A DNA stretch of 64,000 nt from Verrucomicrobiota bacterium. Lineage in GTDB: Bacteria > Verrucomicrobiota > Verrucomicrobiia > Chthoniobacterales > SZAS-18. A model generated the notes under the pieces. It worked only from the letters and a program-made list of their open reading frames with translations, had not been told where the DNA came from and did not search any database. Positions 52,968-61,482 of this stretch are shown here, piece after piece. The stretch covers positions 87,674-151,673 of the forward strand of contig JAFEGM010000052.1 of NCBI GenBank assembly GCA_018240025.1, in the 5' to 3' direction. A program made the translations under genes and the position numbers. Each line of letters begins with the position of its first letter. Within the stretch, counting starts at the first letter, position 1.

Positions 52968-55900
52968 ATGCTTCCGCTTGTCGCCACCAGCGAGTTCAGC
53001 AAGATCTTCACGGGCGAGTTGTCCGCCCTGATGGAGCGGGCCCGCAGCTCGCTCGATGCGCTCGTGCAGAATCCGCGGGATGATGCGGCCCTCGCCGACG
53101 CCCTCGCGGCCTACCACAGCATGGGTTCGATGGGCGGCATGGCCAAGGCCATCGGGATCGAGAAGGTAGGCCGCCTTTTTGAGCGGCTGATCGATGTCGC
53201 CAGCACGTTCGCCATCTCGGATCCTGACCAGGCCCTGGCCATTTTCCGCACCTGTCAGAAGCACCTCCCGGTTCTGCACGAGATCATCGGCGTGACGCTG
53301 TCGGGCCGCGAGGAGGAGGGCGAAGCTGCAGCGGAGCAGGTCCGCCTGCAGGTCTTCGAGGATTGGGGCGGTTACTATTATCAACCGTTGCCCGGCATGG
53401 CTGCGTCCGCGCCGCCTCCGATCGTCACCAAGGAAACGCCGCCGGCTCCGCTGGCGGCTGCTCCGGCGCCCTTGCCCGTGCCCGCGCCGGTCCGCCCCGA
53501 GGTGGACGTGCCGGCCGCTCCGGCGCCGGCTGCCGCGTCGGATTTGAGCGACGACGCTTTCGATGCCTTCGACGCCGCTGTGCGTGAGGCTGGTCTGGCT
53601 GGCGAACCGCCGCGCAGTGGCCCCTTCCCGCTGGACGTGGTGATGCCGACCGCGAATCTCGGCGGAGACGGTGCGCCTCGCCCGCTCGCGGTGCCGTCGC
53701 CCGGCTTGCCTGCCACGGGCCCGAAGAGCGAGGACGAGGAGATTGCCGATTTCCTCAACACGGTCGGCACCCCGCAGCCGGAACTCGCTCCGCCACCCGA
53801 GGCCCCGCCGCTGCCGTTGCGGGCGCCCATCATGGCCAAGGAGACGAAGCGCATCACTACCCCGCGCTTCGAGCCCGTACCGCCGCCGGTCCGCACCACG
53901 CGGATGCCGGAGGGCTTCACGCCGGTGCCGACGCCGTCGCCCGCCGAATCGGGTTCCCGCTCCTCGGACGGTTCCCTCAGTTTCATTTCCGCGGGCAAGC
54001 CCACCAGTGGCAGTCTGTCCGGGGGAGGCGCTCCGCCTCCGATAGCCCCGGTGGCCGCCCCCCAGCCAGCGCCGGAGGATGCGCATGTCGATCGCGAGAT
54101 GCTCGAGTTCTTCATCCCGGAAACGGAGGAGTACTGCGAGACGATGGAACGCGCGGTCGAAGCGTGGGAGCGCAATCCCGCCGATGAGCAGCCGCCGCAG
54201 ACGCTGATGCGCCTGTTCCACACCATCAAGGGTGCCGCCAACAGCATCGGTCTCAGCCACATGGGTCGGCTGGCGCACTCGATGGAGGACATGTTCATGG
54301 GCCTGGACGAGAAGCGATTCTCGGTCGCCCATGGCGAGCAGCTCCGGCTCACGGCCGAATCGGTGAAAGTCATGCGGCAGTGTCTGCGCCGCGCCACCAG
54401 CACGCCGCCTTCGTTCACCGCCCCCGCAGCGCTGGAGGAACTGATCCAGCAGGCAAGTCGCGCCATGGCCGGCGAAGCCCAGGCGGCCGCGCCCGCGGCC
54501 GAGGTGGCCGAACTGCAGCCGTCCGTCGCGCCGACCCCGGTGGAGGTGCCGGTGCAGCTGCCCTTCGAGCCCGAAGGCATCCCGCTGGAAGCGCCCGCCG
54601 AGGTGGCGGCCGCAGCCTCCGAGCAGTCGGCGGTCGTGGCCGAGACAGTCCCGCAGGCGGGGCCCGTCACCACGATGGTGACGGCTGCGCCCGCCGAGGA
54701 GGACGACGAGACCTACTCGGAAAGCCAGATGGCGGCCCGTATCGAGCCGCAGCGTCTCGACCTGCTGATGAACCTGATCGGCGAGCTCATCGTGGGCCGC
54801 AATCAGCTCCAGACCCGGCTCTCGGCCTTCAACAGTCTCCAGCGAGAGCTGGAAAACGCGAAGAACCGTCTGCTCGACGTCGTGGCCGACTTCCAGGAGA
54901 AGTACGAATACTCGCCCGTCGGCGGCATGGCCGGCGGGACGGCGCTGCCGCCCGGGGTGGGCGTGGGCGGCGGCTCGGTGCTCGCGCGGCCGCGGCAGGC
55001 CTCGCCCCCGGGATCCCCCGGCGCGTCGACCGACGCCATGCCGGAGGGGTTCTCGGACCTCGAGTTCGACCGCTACGACGACCTGAACATTCTCTGTCGC
55101 GCGCTGGTCGAGATCGGTAACGACGCCAACGAGGTCATCACGCAGTCGGGCAAGTTCATCAATTCGTTCAACGACGAAACCGATCGCTTCTCCAAGACGG
55201 CCAGCCGGCTGCAGGAAACGATCACGGCGGTCCGCCTGACGCCCCTCGAATCGCTCTTCCGCCGCCTTACGCGCGTGGCCAATCAGGCCTCGAATGCGGA
55301 AGGCAAGCAGGTGCGCTTCGTCACCGAGGGTGCCGCGACCAAGCTGGACCGTGTCGTCATCGACCAGATCTTCCAGCCGTTGCTCCATCTCGTGCGCAAT
55401 GCCGTCTCGCACGGCATCGAGTCGGATGAGGTGCGCGCCATCCGCGGCAAGACGCCGCAGGGCACGGTCTCGCTCAAGGCCTCGCAGCGCGCCGGGCAGG
55501 TCATTCTCGAACTGACCGACGACGGCGGCGGCATGGACCTCGCGGCCATCCGCCAGCGCGGCATCGAGCGCGGGTTCATCGATCCGAACGCGGAGATGAA
55601 CGAGTCGCAGCTCATCAATCTCATCTTCCAGCCGGGCTTCTCCACGGCCCGCACCGTGACCGACATCTCGGGCCGCGGCATCGGCATGGACGTCGTCCGG
55701 CGCGAGATCACGCGCCTCAACGGTTCCATCGAAATCCGCAGCCGCGCCGGCCAGGGCAGCACCATCACGCTGCGCGTACCGGTCACGCTCTCGGTCAATC
55801 AGGCCGCTTTCGTGGCGGTCGGCGGCGAAACCTATGCGCTCGCGGCCAACTTCCTCGAACGCGCGGTCACGGTGAAGAAGGCCGACATCGTCCGTGGTGC

Positions 55901-56681
55901 CGACGGCCAGGAAATGCTGCCGCTCGATGGCGGCTCGGTGCCTTTCCTGCGCATCGACCAGCTGCTCGACTGCCCGCCCGCGCTCGACGCGCTGCCGAGC
56001 GAAGACCAGCACGCGGTCGTGGTCCAGCTGGCCGACGAGTTCTTCGCCCTCGGCGTCGACCGCTCGCTGGGCCGCCAGGACATCGTGGTCAAGGGCCTCG
56101 GGCCCATCCTGGCCGGACATCCCTTCTTCAACGGCGGCACCATCGGCCCCGACGGCCGGGTCGTGCTGCTGCTCGACCTGCCCGGCATTTCGCAGCAGAT
56201 CTTCGAGCGCAGCGGTCGCGTCGCCCTCGTGCGCGCCCAGGCGGCCAGCGCGCCCGAGCCGATCGCTCCGGCGGGCGTGCCGGGCAATGATCGCCGGGCC
56301 CTCGCTCCGATCCTCATCGTCGACGACTCGCTCTCCATTCGCAAAGTTGCCGAAAAATACGTCGGCGAACTCGGCTTCCGGACCGATACGGCGGCCGACG
56401 GCGCCGCGGCACTGGAGAAGATCAAGCGCAATACCTACTCGCTGGTCATGACCGACCTCGAAATGCCGCGCATGCACGGGTTCGATCTGCTGGCGGCCAT
56501 TCGCAGTCACGAGCCGACCAAGGATCTGCCGGTGCTGGTGGTCACATCCCGCGCGGCGGAAAAGCACCGCTGGCAGGCCAAAGAGCTGGGCGCGAGCGAT
56601 TACGTGGTGAAGCCGTTCTCCAAGGAACAACTTGCGGAAAAGTTTGATCGCTACTTGAATCCGTCTCCCGTTAGCGGCTAG
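52968..56681 (+). CDS. cheA: CheA-type hybrid histidine kinase with receiver domain
   Basis: 1237 aa. An Hpt-like N-terminal region has His50 in AYHSMGSMGGMAKAIGIEKV, which resembles a phosphotransfer site but lacks the usual HTLKG sequence. A long Pro/Ala linker follows. A canonical Hpt has His418 in LFHTIKGAANSIGL. Then come the dimerisation part (RIEPQRLDLLMNLIGELIVG), the ATP-binding domain with N box LLHLVRNAVSHGIE, DDGGGMD and SGRGIGMDVVRRE, a CheW-like domain from about residue 940 (VNQAAFVAVGGETYALAANF) and a C-terminal receiver (LIVDDSLSIRKVAEKYV, Asp in MTDLEMPRMHG, Lys in DYVVKPFS). The ChpA-like layout suits a motility or surface-sensing pathway. It follows the receptor gene by 12 bp. 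Confidence 0.93.
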   Translation: MLPLVATSEFSKIFTGELSALMERARSSLDALVQNPRDDAALADALAAYHSMGSMGGMAKAIGIEKVGRLFERLIDVASTFAISDPDQALAIFRTCQKHLPVLHEIIGVTLSGREEEGEAAAEQVRLQVFEDWGGYYYQPLPGMAASAPPPIVTKETPPAPLAAAPAPLPVPAPVRPEVDVPAAPAPAAASDLSDDAFDAFDAAVREAGLAGEPPRSGPFPLDVVMPTANLGGDGAPRPLAVPSPGLPATGPKSEDEEIADFLNTVGTPQPELAPPPEAPPLPLRAPIMAKETKRITTPRFEPVPPPVRTTRMPEGFTPVPTPSPAESGSRSSDGSLSFISAGKPTSGSLSGGGAPPPIAPVAAPQPAPEDAHVDREMLEFFIPETEEYCETMERAVEAWERNPADEQPPQTLMRLFHTIKGAANSIGLSHMGRLAHSMEDMFMGLDEKRFSVAHGEQLRLTAESVKVMRQCLRRATSTPPSFTAPAALEELIQQASRAMAGEAQAAAPAAEVAELQPSVAPTPVEVPVQLPFEPEGIPLEAPAEVAAAASEQSAVVAETVPQAGPVTTMVTAAPAEEDDETYSESQMAARIEPQRLDLLMNLIGELIVGRNQLQTRLSAFNSLQRELENAKNRLLDVVADFQEKYEYSPVGGMAGGTALPPGVGVGGGSVLARPRQASPPGSPGASTDAMPEGFSDLEFDRYDDLNILCRALVEIGNDANEVITQSGKFINSFNDETDRFSKTASRLQETITAVRLTPLESLFRRLTRVANQASNAEGKQVRFVTEGAATKLDRVVIDQIFQPLLHLVRNAVSHGIESDEVRAIRGKTPQGTVSLKASQRAGQVILELTDDGGGMDLAAIRQRGIERGFIDPNAEMNESQLINLIFQPGFSTARTVTDISGRGIGMDVVRREITRLNGSIEIRSRAGQGSTITLRVPVTLSVNQAAFVAVGGETYALAANFLERAVTVKKADIVRGADGQEMLPLDGGSVPFLRIDQLLDCPPALDALPSEDQHAVVVQLADEFFALGVDRSLGRQDIVVKGLGPILAGHPFFNGGTIGPDGRVVLLLDLPGISQQIFERSGRVALVRAQAASAPEPIAPAGVPGNDRRALAPILIVDDSLSIRKVAEKYVGELGFRTDTAADGAAALEKIKRNTYSLVMTDLEMPRMHGFDLLAAIRSHEPTKDLPVLVVTSRAAEKHRWQAKELGASDYVVKPFSKEQLAEKFDRYLNPSPVSG

Positions 56682-56710
56682 CGGTCCGATGTACACCGCG
56701 CTCCCTCGCC

Positions 56711-57286
56711 ATGCCTACGCAATCCTGGGGTAATACCCTCGATCAGCTCCGCCACTTGGAGGCGGAGATGAAGGTGCGCCCCAGCGTGGAGGGCTATCTC
56801 GCCATCGCCGACCGTTACACCGAGCTCGGCCTGACCAAGGAGGCGGCCCGCGCCTACCGGATGGCCGAGGAATGCGAGGGCATGAATGAGCCCGCCGCCC
56901 CGGCCGAGCCGGAGCCTCTGCACAGCGGCGCGATCGTGCGCGACATCATGGTGGAGATCATCCAGATGGTGATGAATTCGCAGCGCACGGGCGAACTCGT
57001 GGTGGCCGCGCCGAACAGCGTCGAAACGCTGCGGATCTACTTCGACACCGGGCGGGTGATCAATTCGATCGGCACCAAAACGCCGCGCGGCGAAAGGTCG
57101 TTCGAGCGGGCGCTGACCATGACGGCCGGGACCTACAAGTTCTTCGAGAAGGCGGTCGACCACGTCGAGGCCCTCTTTGATCAGGGAACGAATCACCTGT
57201 TGCTCGAGAGCCTCCAGCGCCTCGACGAAGCCCAGGGCGCGGCGGCGGCGGCCGGGCGCTCGCAGCAGTTCGACGGTACGACCTGA
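56711..57286 (+). CDS. DUF4388 (PATAN) protein with TPR-like start
   Basis: 191 aa. Residues 1-55 are a helical pair of TPR type (EGYLAIADRYTELGLTKEAARAYRMAEE). The rest is a DUF4388 domain: IIQMVMNSQRTGELVVAAPN, RIYFDTGRVINSIG and RGERSFERALTMTAGTYKFFE. It lies 29 bp after cheA, so it is probably the last gene of the chemosensory operon and may be an effector partner of its response regulators. Confidence 0.82.
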   Translation: MPTQSWGNTLDQLRHLEAEMKVRPSVEGYLAIADRYTELGLTKEAARAYRMAEECEGMNEPAAPAEPEPLHSGAIVRDIMVEIIQMVMNSQRTGELVVAAPNSVETLRIYFDTGRVINSIGTKTPRGERSFERALTMTAGTYKFFEKAVDHVEALFDQGTNHLLLESLQRLDEAQGAAAAAGRSQQFDGTT

Positions 57287-57443
57287 GCGGCACCCGGCGC
57301 GCAGCGTTCGTCCTCGGCGCGCTTTCTGACGCGCTTGTAACTTGCCGGCGGACTGGCCCATCATCATCTCCGCCGGGGTACCCGCGGACGTCCGGGTGTC
57401 TCGACCCCCGACCCGTCCTCGTGCGATATCCCAGCGTCGCCGC

Positions 57444-59846
57444 ATGTTTCAGCCCACCCTGCGTTTCTCCCACTACCGCATCCTGCGGCGCGAGGACGGC
57501 TCCCCGTGGCGGCTCGGCGTGGGGGCGATGGGCGTGACCTACAAGGCCTTCGACGAGCGACTGCGGGTCGAGGTGGCGCTCAAGGTGATCGCGCCCCACA
57601 AGCTGCATGACCCGCGGGTGCAGGCGCTGTTCCTGCGGGAGGCGCGGGCCGCCGCCCGGGTCCGACATACCAATGTGGCCTCGGTGCTGGCCCTGGACGA
57701 CACGGCGGGGAGCTATTCCTACGCGATGGAGTTCGTGGCCGGGCCAACGCTCGAGGAGCAACTGCGGCTCGACCGCCGCTATTCGCCCGCAGTCGCCTTC
57801 GCGCTGGCGGCGCAGATCGCGCGGGGCCTGGAGGCCATTCACGCGCAGGGCATCGTGCATCGCGACCTCAAGCCGGCCAACCTGATGCTGAGTCGGCCGC
57901 GCACCGGCTCGCGCGCGACGGAGCATTCCGGTGGCTGGCTGGTGAAGATCATCGACTTCGGCCTGGCCCGCGCGTTCGAGGGCGAGGGCTTCGGGGAAGA
58001 GGGGCTGGGACAATCGGTCGGCTTCCGCGGGACGGTGCTCTACGCCAGTCCGGAGCAGTGCCAGGAACGCACCGACCTCGACGGCCGGGCGGACCTCTAC
58101 GCCCTCGGGTGCATTCTCTGGGAACTGCTGACCGGCGATCTGCCCTTCCGGGCGCGCTCGCAGCATGGTCTGATGAACGAACACGTCAGCACGCCTCCGC
58201 CCCGCGAGCGGCTGACGGGGCTCTCGCCGGACGCCCAGGCGGTCGTGTTGAAGCTGCTGGAAAAGGATCGCGCGGCGCGTTTCGCCAATGCCGATCTCGC
58301 CGCGGACGCCCTCGAGCGCTGCGCCGAGTCCGCGCGCGCAAGCGATGCCCCGGCCCTCCCGGAACCAACGGAGCCGCCCGCGCCCCGTTCGTCGTTCTCG
58401 GCCGCCAGCGCGGCCTCGGCCCCGGCCTGGGAGGCCACGCTGTTCGAAACCCCCCGCCGGCGCCGCTGGCTGGAGGGAGCGGCTTGCGCCGTGGTGCTGC
58501 TCGCGGTCGGCGGGGTTTTCTGGCTGCGCTATCAGCGGGAAGCGCGGGCGGCCAACGCGAGTGGAGCCGCGACGACAGCGCTTCCGGTACTGGCGGCGGC
58601 CGATCGGGCGGACCTCGCTCGCATCGAGGAACTCATCGACGGTTCCGACAATCTGCCGGAGGAATTCCAGACTGCGGAGGACCTCGCCAAGGCCCTGCTC
58701 GCCCGGCGGCCCGGCTCGGACGAGGCGGCGCTGGCCATGGCTCGGGTCCAGACCGGGTGGCTGATGCGCGGCTTCGACCGCACGGAGGAGCGCTACGCCG
58801 AAGCCAAGCGCTGGGTCGATCGCGCCTATCAGGCCAGTCCGGAAGATCCGGAGCGGAAAGCGACCCTGGCCATCTATCTGAGCGAACGCCGGATGGAATT
58901 CGACTGGGCGCTGGACCTCCTGCGGTCCGCCGTGGCGGCGGCACCGGGCGAACCGCGCTATCGCTTCGCGCTCAGCAGCTTGCTGGTCGTGCATCCGCGG
59001 GCCCGCCCCGGGGAGGCGCTGGCGGTGGCGCAGGAGGCGGTGGAGCGTTTCCCGAACCACCCGCTGGCGCATTACTCGCTGGCCCGCCGGTATCGGGAGC
59101 TCAATCAGCTCGACAAGGTCACCGAGGCGCTCGACCGCAGTATTGCGCTCGCTCCGCTGACCAATGCGATCACCTGGCGTGCGCGGCTGATCCTCTTCGC
59201 CGAGGGGGACTGGCGGCGGGCCCGGGCGCTGCTGGAGCGCGTCACGCCGCGGCGTCGGACGTTGGAGCGGGTCATCGCGGTGCGGGTCGACTGCGCGCTG
59301 ATCGGGGGCGACAGCGAGGACGGCCTGGAGGCGCTCAAGGCGGTCCTGGGCACATGGATGCAGGATTTCGCCTACACCGGCCCGAAGAGCCTGCTGACGG
59401 CCGCTCTGCTCGAGGTCGGTGGCAAGCCGGACCTGGCGCGCCTGCAATACGAGGCGGCGCTGGCCGAATTGCGGCCGCGGGCAGTGCGCAGTCCGGACGA
59501 TCCGCGCCTGCGCCTGCTGGAGATCTGGACCCTGCGAGGCCTTGGTCGGATCGAGGAAGCGAAAACCCTCCTCCGGGCCCACGTGCAGTCGATTCCCCGC
59601 CCCTTCCGCCTCGGGTATGTCGGGTCGACCGACAACTCGTGGTTCGGGTTTCTCCCCTGCTGTCTGCTCCTCGGCGAGCGCTCGACCGCGCTCATGCTGG
59701 CCCAGGAGGCGGCCGCCGCCCCCGAAGAGCGGCGGGTTTTGGAAGCGATGCTCCGGATCGATCCGCGACTGGCCGCTTGGCGCGCCGATCCCGAACTTGC
59801 CGCCTTGGTCGCGCCGCCGCGCCAGGAGCCGCTGGGCGGCCGTTGA
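57444..59846 (+). CDS. Membrane Ser/Thr protein kinase with TPR region (second)
   Basis: 800 aa from the ATG at 57444. Kinase domain is about residues 10-285: GVGAMGVTYKAF (Gly loop), VALKVI (Lys), IVHRDLKPANLML (catalytic loop), IIDFGLA (DFG) and YASPEQ (APE position). A membrane helix lies at about residues 342-362 (LEGAACAVVLLAVGGVFWL). The outer 430 residues are TPR-like. It has the same plan as the kinase at 14765 but there is no ECF sigma gene beside it. It converges on the sigma-54 response regulator, with the two stops directly adjacent. Confidence 0.88.
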   Translation: MFQPTLRFSHYRILRREDGSPWRLGVGAMGVTYKAFDERLRVEVALKVIAPHKLHDPRVQALFLREARAAARVRHTNVASVLALDDTAGSYSYAMEFVAGPTLEEQLRLDRRYSPAVAFALAAQIARGLEAIHAQGIVHRDLKPANLMLSRPRTGSRATEHSGGWLVKIIDFGLARAFEGEGFGEEGLGQSVGFRGTVLYASPEQCQERTDLDGRADLYALGCILWELLTGDLPFRARSQHGLMNEHVSTPPPRERLTGLSPDAQAVVLKLLEKDRAARFANADLAADALERCAESARASDAPALPEPTEPPAPRSSFSAASAASAPAWEATLFETPRRRRWLEGAACAVVLLAVGGVFWLRYQREARAANASGAATTALPVLAAADRADLARIEELIDGSDNLPEEFQTAEDLAKALLARRPGSDEAALAMARVQTGWLMRGFDRTEERYAEAKRWVDRAYQASPEDPERKATLAIYLSERRMEFDWALDLLRSAVAAAPGEPRYRFALSSLLVVHPRARPGEALAVAQEAVERFPNHPLAHYSLARRYRELNQLDKVTEALDRSIALAPLTNAITWRARLILFAEGDWRRARALLERVTPRRRTLERVIAVRVDCALIGGDSEDGLEALKAVLGTWMQDFAYTGPKSLLTAALLEVGGKPDLARLQYEAALAELRPRAVRSPDDPRLRLLEIWTLRGLGRIEEAKTLLRAHVQSIPRPFRLGYVGSTDNSWFGFLPCCLLLGERSTALMLAQEAAAAPEERRVLEAMLRIDPRLAAWRADPELAALVAPPRQEPLGGR

Positions 59847-61223
59847 TCAAGCCGCCGATCCCGCCGGCTCGCGCCGACTCTCCGCCTCGGCCCGCTTGCG
59901 CTTGCGATAGAGGGTGGCGGGGTCGATCCCGAGCACATCGGCCGCCTCCGCCAGGCTCTCGCAGCGCGCGATCAGCCTCATGATGTGGGCGTGCTCGAGC
60001 TCGGCAAGCGAAACCATCTCGCCGACCGCCGGCACCACCTGGCCCGAGGCGTCTGCGGCGCTGGCTTGGATGGCCGGCAGATCGGCCGGGGTCACGACGA
60101 GTTCGTGGGAGAGAATGACAGCGCGTTCGATGGCGTTGCGCAGTTCGCGCAAATTGCCCGGCCAGCCGTGGAGCTGGATCATCCGCTTGGCCGCTTCCGA
60201 GAATCCCTTCATTTTCCGACCCACCTGGCGGGCAAAAAACTCCAGGTAGCGCTCGGCGAAGACCAGCAGATCGCTGGGGCGGTCGCGCAGCGGCGGCATG
60301 ACCACACTGATCACGTTGAGCCGGTAGAAGAGGTCTTCACGGAACTGACCCTTCTTCACGAGGTCGAGCAGGTCGCGGTTCGTGGCCGCGATGATGCGAA
60401 CGTCGGCCTTGCGGACGACCGCCTCACCCACGCGTTCGTATTCACGGTCCTGCAGGAGCCGGAGCAGCTTGGCCTGAATTTCCTGCGGCAGTTCGCCGAT
60501 TTCGTCGAGGAAGAGCGTGCCTCCCTCCGCCGCCTTCACCTTGCCCCACGCGTCGCGTACGGCGCCGGTGAACGAGCCTTTCACGTGGCCGAAGAGTTCG
60601 CTTTCGAGCAGCTCCCGCGAGAGACTCGGGCAATTGACCGTGATCAGCGGCTTGCCCGCGCGCTGGCTGCGCTCGTGCACCGCTCGGGCAGCCACGCTTT
60701 TGCCGGTGCCGCTCTCGCCGAGGATCAGAATGGAGGCCTGCGACGGCGCGGCGCGGAAGAGGACGTCGAGGACTGCGCCGACCGCGGGGCTGGTCGATTC
60801 GAAAAAGGGCTCCGGCTGGACCGAGGCGACTTCCTTTTTGAGCTCGACCACCTGGCGTGCGGCCGCGCGGTATTTCTGCGCCCGGGCCATGGCGATGTGC
60901 AGCTGGGCCGGTGTGAACGGCTTCTCCAGAAAATCGATCGCCCCCAGCCGCATCGCTTCCACCGCCAGCTGGATCGTTCCCTGGGCGGTCAGCATCACCA
61001 CGGCCAGCTGGGGCTTCACGGCCAGCAGCTTCGGCAGCAACTCGAGCCCGTTGGTGGGGCCGAGATTGTAGTCGAGCAGGACGAGATCGAAATTCTCCTC
61101 CTTCGCGCGCTCCAAGGCGGCAGTTTCGGTGCCCACGCATTCGGCGTAATGGTCGGCATCCTCGACGATCATGCGCACGGCGTCGCGGATCGGTTTTTCG
61201 TCGTCAATGATCAGAACTTCCAT
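59847..61223 (-). CDS. Sigma-54-dependent response regulator (NtrC family)
   Basis: 458 aa. Receiver domain (1-120): [13 protein letters not shown], Asp in [13 protein letters not shown], Lys in [11 protein letters not shown]+ domain (about 140-375): Walker A GESGTGKS, the sigma-54 contact loop as GSFTGA in place of the usual GAFTGA, Walker [13 protein letters not shown], and the arginine-finger region [16 protein letters not shown]. The C-terminal helix-turn-helix is Fis-like ([20 protein letters not shown]). It activates RNA polymerase with sigma-54 at -24/-12 promoters when phosphorylated, probably by one of the two kinases upstream. Two candidate sigma-54 promoters lie just upstream. Confidence 0.93.
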   Translation of the reverse strand: MEVLIIDDEKPIRDAVRMIVEDADHYAECVGTETAALERAKEENFDLVLLDYNLGPTNGLELLPKLLAVKPQLAVVMLTAQGTIQLAVEAMRLGAIDFLEKPFTPAQLHIAMARAQKYRAAARQVVELKKEVASVQPEPFFESTSPAVGAVLDVLFRAAPSQASILILGESGTGKSVAARAVHERSQRAGKPLITVNCPSLSRELLESELFGHVKGSFTGAVRDAWGKVKAAEGGTLFLDEIGELPQEIQAKLLRLLQDREYERVGEAVVRKADVRIIAATNRDLLDLVKKGQFREDLFYRLNVISVVMPPLRDRPSDLLVFAERYLEFFARQVGRKMKGFSEAAKRMIQLHGWPGNLRELRNAIERAVILSHELVVTPADLPAIQASAADASGQVVPAVGEMVSLAELEHAHIMRLIARCESLAEAADVLGIDPATLYRKRKRAEAESRREPAGSAA

Positions 61224-61265
61224 CGGAGGTCGTCAGGCAGCAGAAGACAGGCTGGGAGGGGGGAG

Positions 61266-61340
61266 TCAGAAAAGACCCGTCGCGTCGGCCAGCAAGGCGG
61301 TGCAGGCCAGAACAAGAAGGCAGGTGAGGAGGGTAATCAT
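61266..61340 (-). CDS. Possible 24-aa single-pass membrane mini-protein
   Basis: On the minus strand an ATG at 61340 opens a frame of 24 codons ending in TGA at 61266. The product begins MITLLTCLLVLACTALL and is one hydrophobic helix with a polar end. GAGGG lies about 6 nt before the ATG, an unusually good Shine-Dalgarno sequence for this window. It lies between the sensor kinase gene and the regulator gene. Small membrane peptides next to two-component genes can tune kinases, but that role is only inference here. The frame may also be chance. Confidence 0.4.
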   Translation of the reverse strand: MITLLTCLLVLACTALLADATGLF

Positions 61341-61350
61341 GCGCCACCCT

Positions 61351-61369
61351 CTTGCAGGCCGAGTGCCAA
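61351..61369 (-). promoter_or_regulatory. Candidate sigma-54 promoter upstream of the response regulator
   Basis: On the minus strand TTGGCACTCGGCCTGCAAG matches the -24 element TTGGCAC exactly and the -12 element at most positions (CTGCA for TTGCA), with correct GG to GC spacing of 12. A start here would lie at the ATG of the mini-protein. Confidence 0.35.
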
Positions 61370-61444
61370 GGTGCGGTTCAGAGAAGATCCAGGAGACGCA
61401 GCCCGTACATCTTGCAGAATGCAATTAAGGCGCGCAGGTTGCGA

Positions 61445-61461
61445 GTGCAAAATGCAAGCCT
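61445..61461 (-). promoter_or_regulatory. Second candidate sigma-54 promoter
   Basis: On the minus strand AGGCTTGCATTTTGCA has a GG/GC pair at the required 12-bp spacing and a perfect TTGCA at -12, but a weak -24 element. It would give a leader of about 90 nt before the mini-protein. Confidence 0.25.
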
Positions 61462-61482
61462 GGGCTTCGGCCGCGGACAGGG

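Noticed and set aside
48870..56696. 2608-codon open frame on the minus strand
   Set aside because: It lies antisense to the entire chemosensory operon, whose proteins have clear domains. High G+C makes long antisense frames common; the translation is rich in H, R, D and G without any family pattern.
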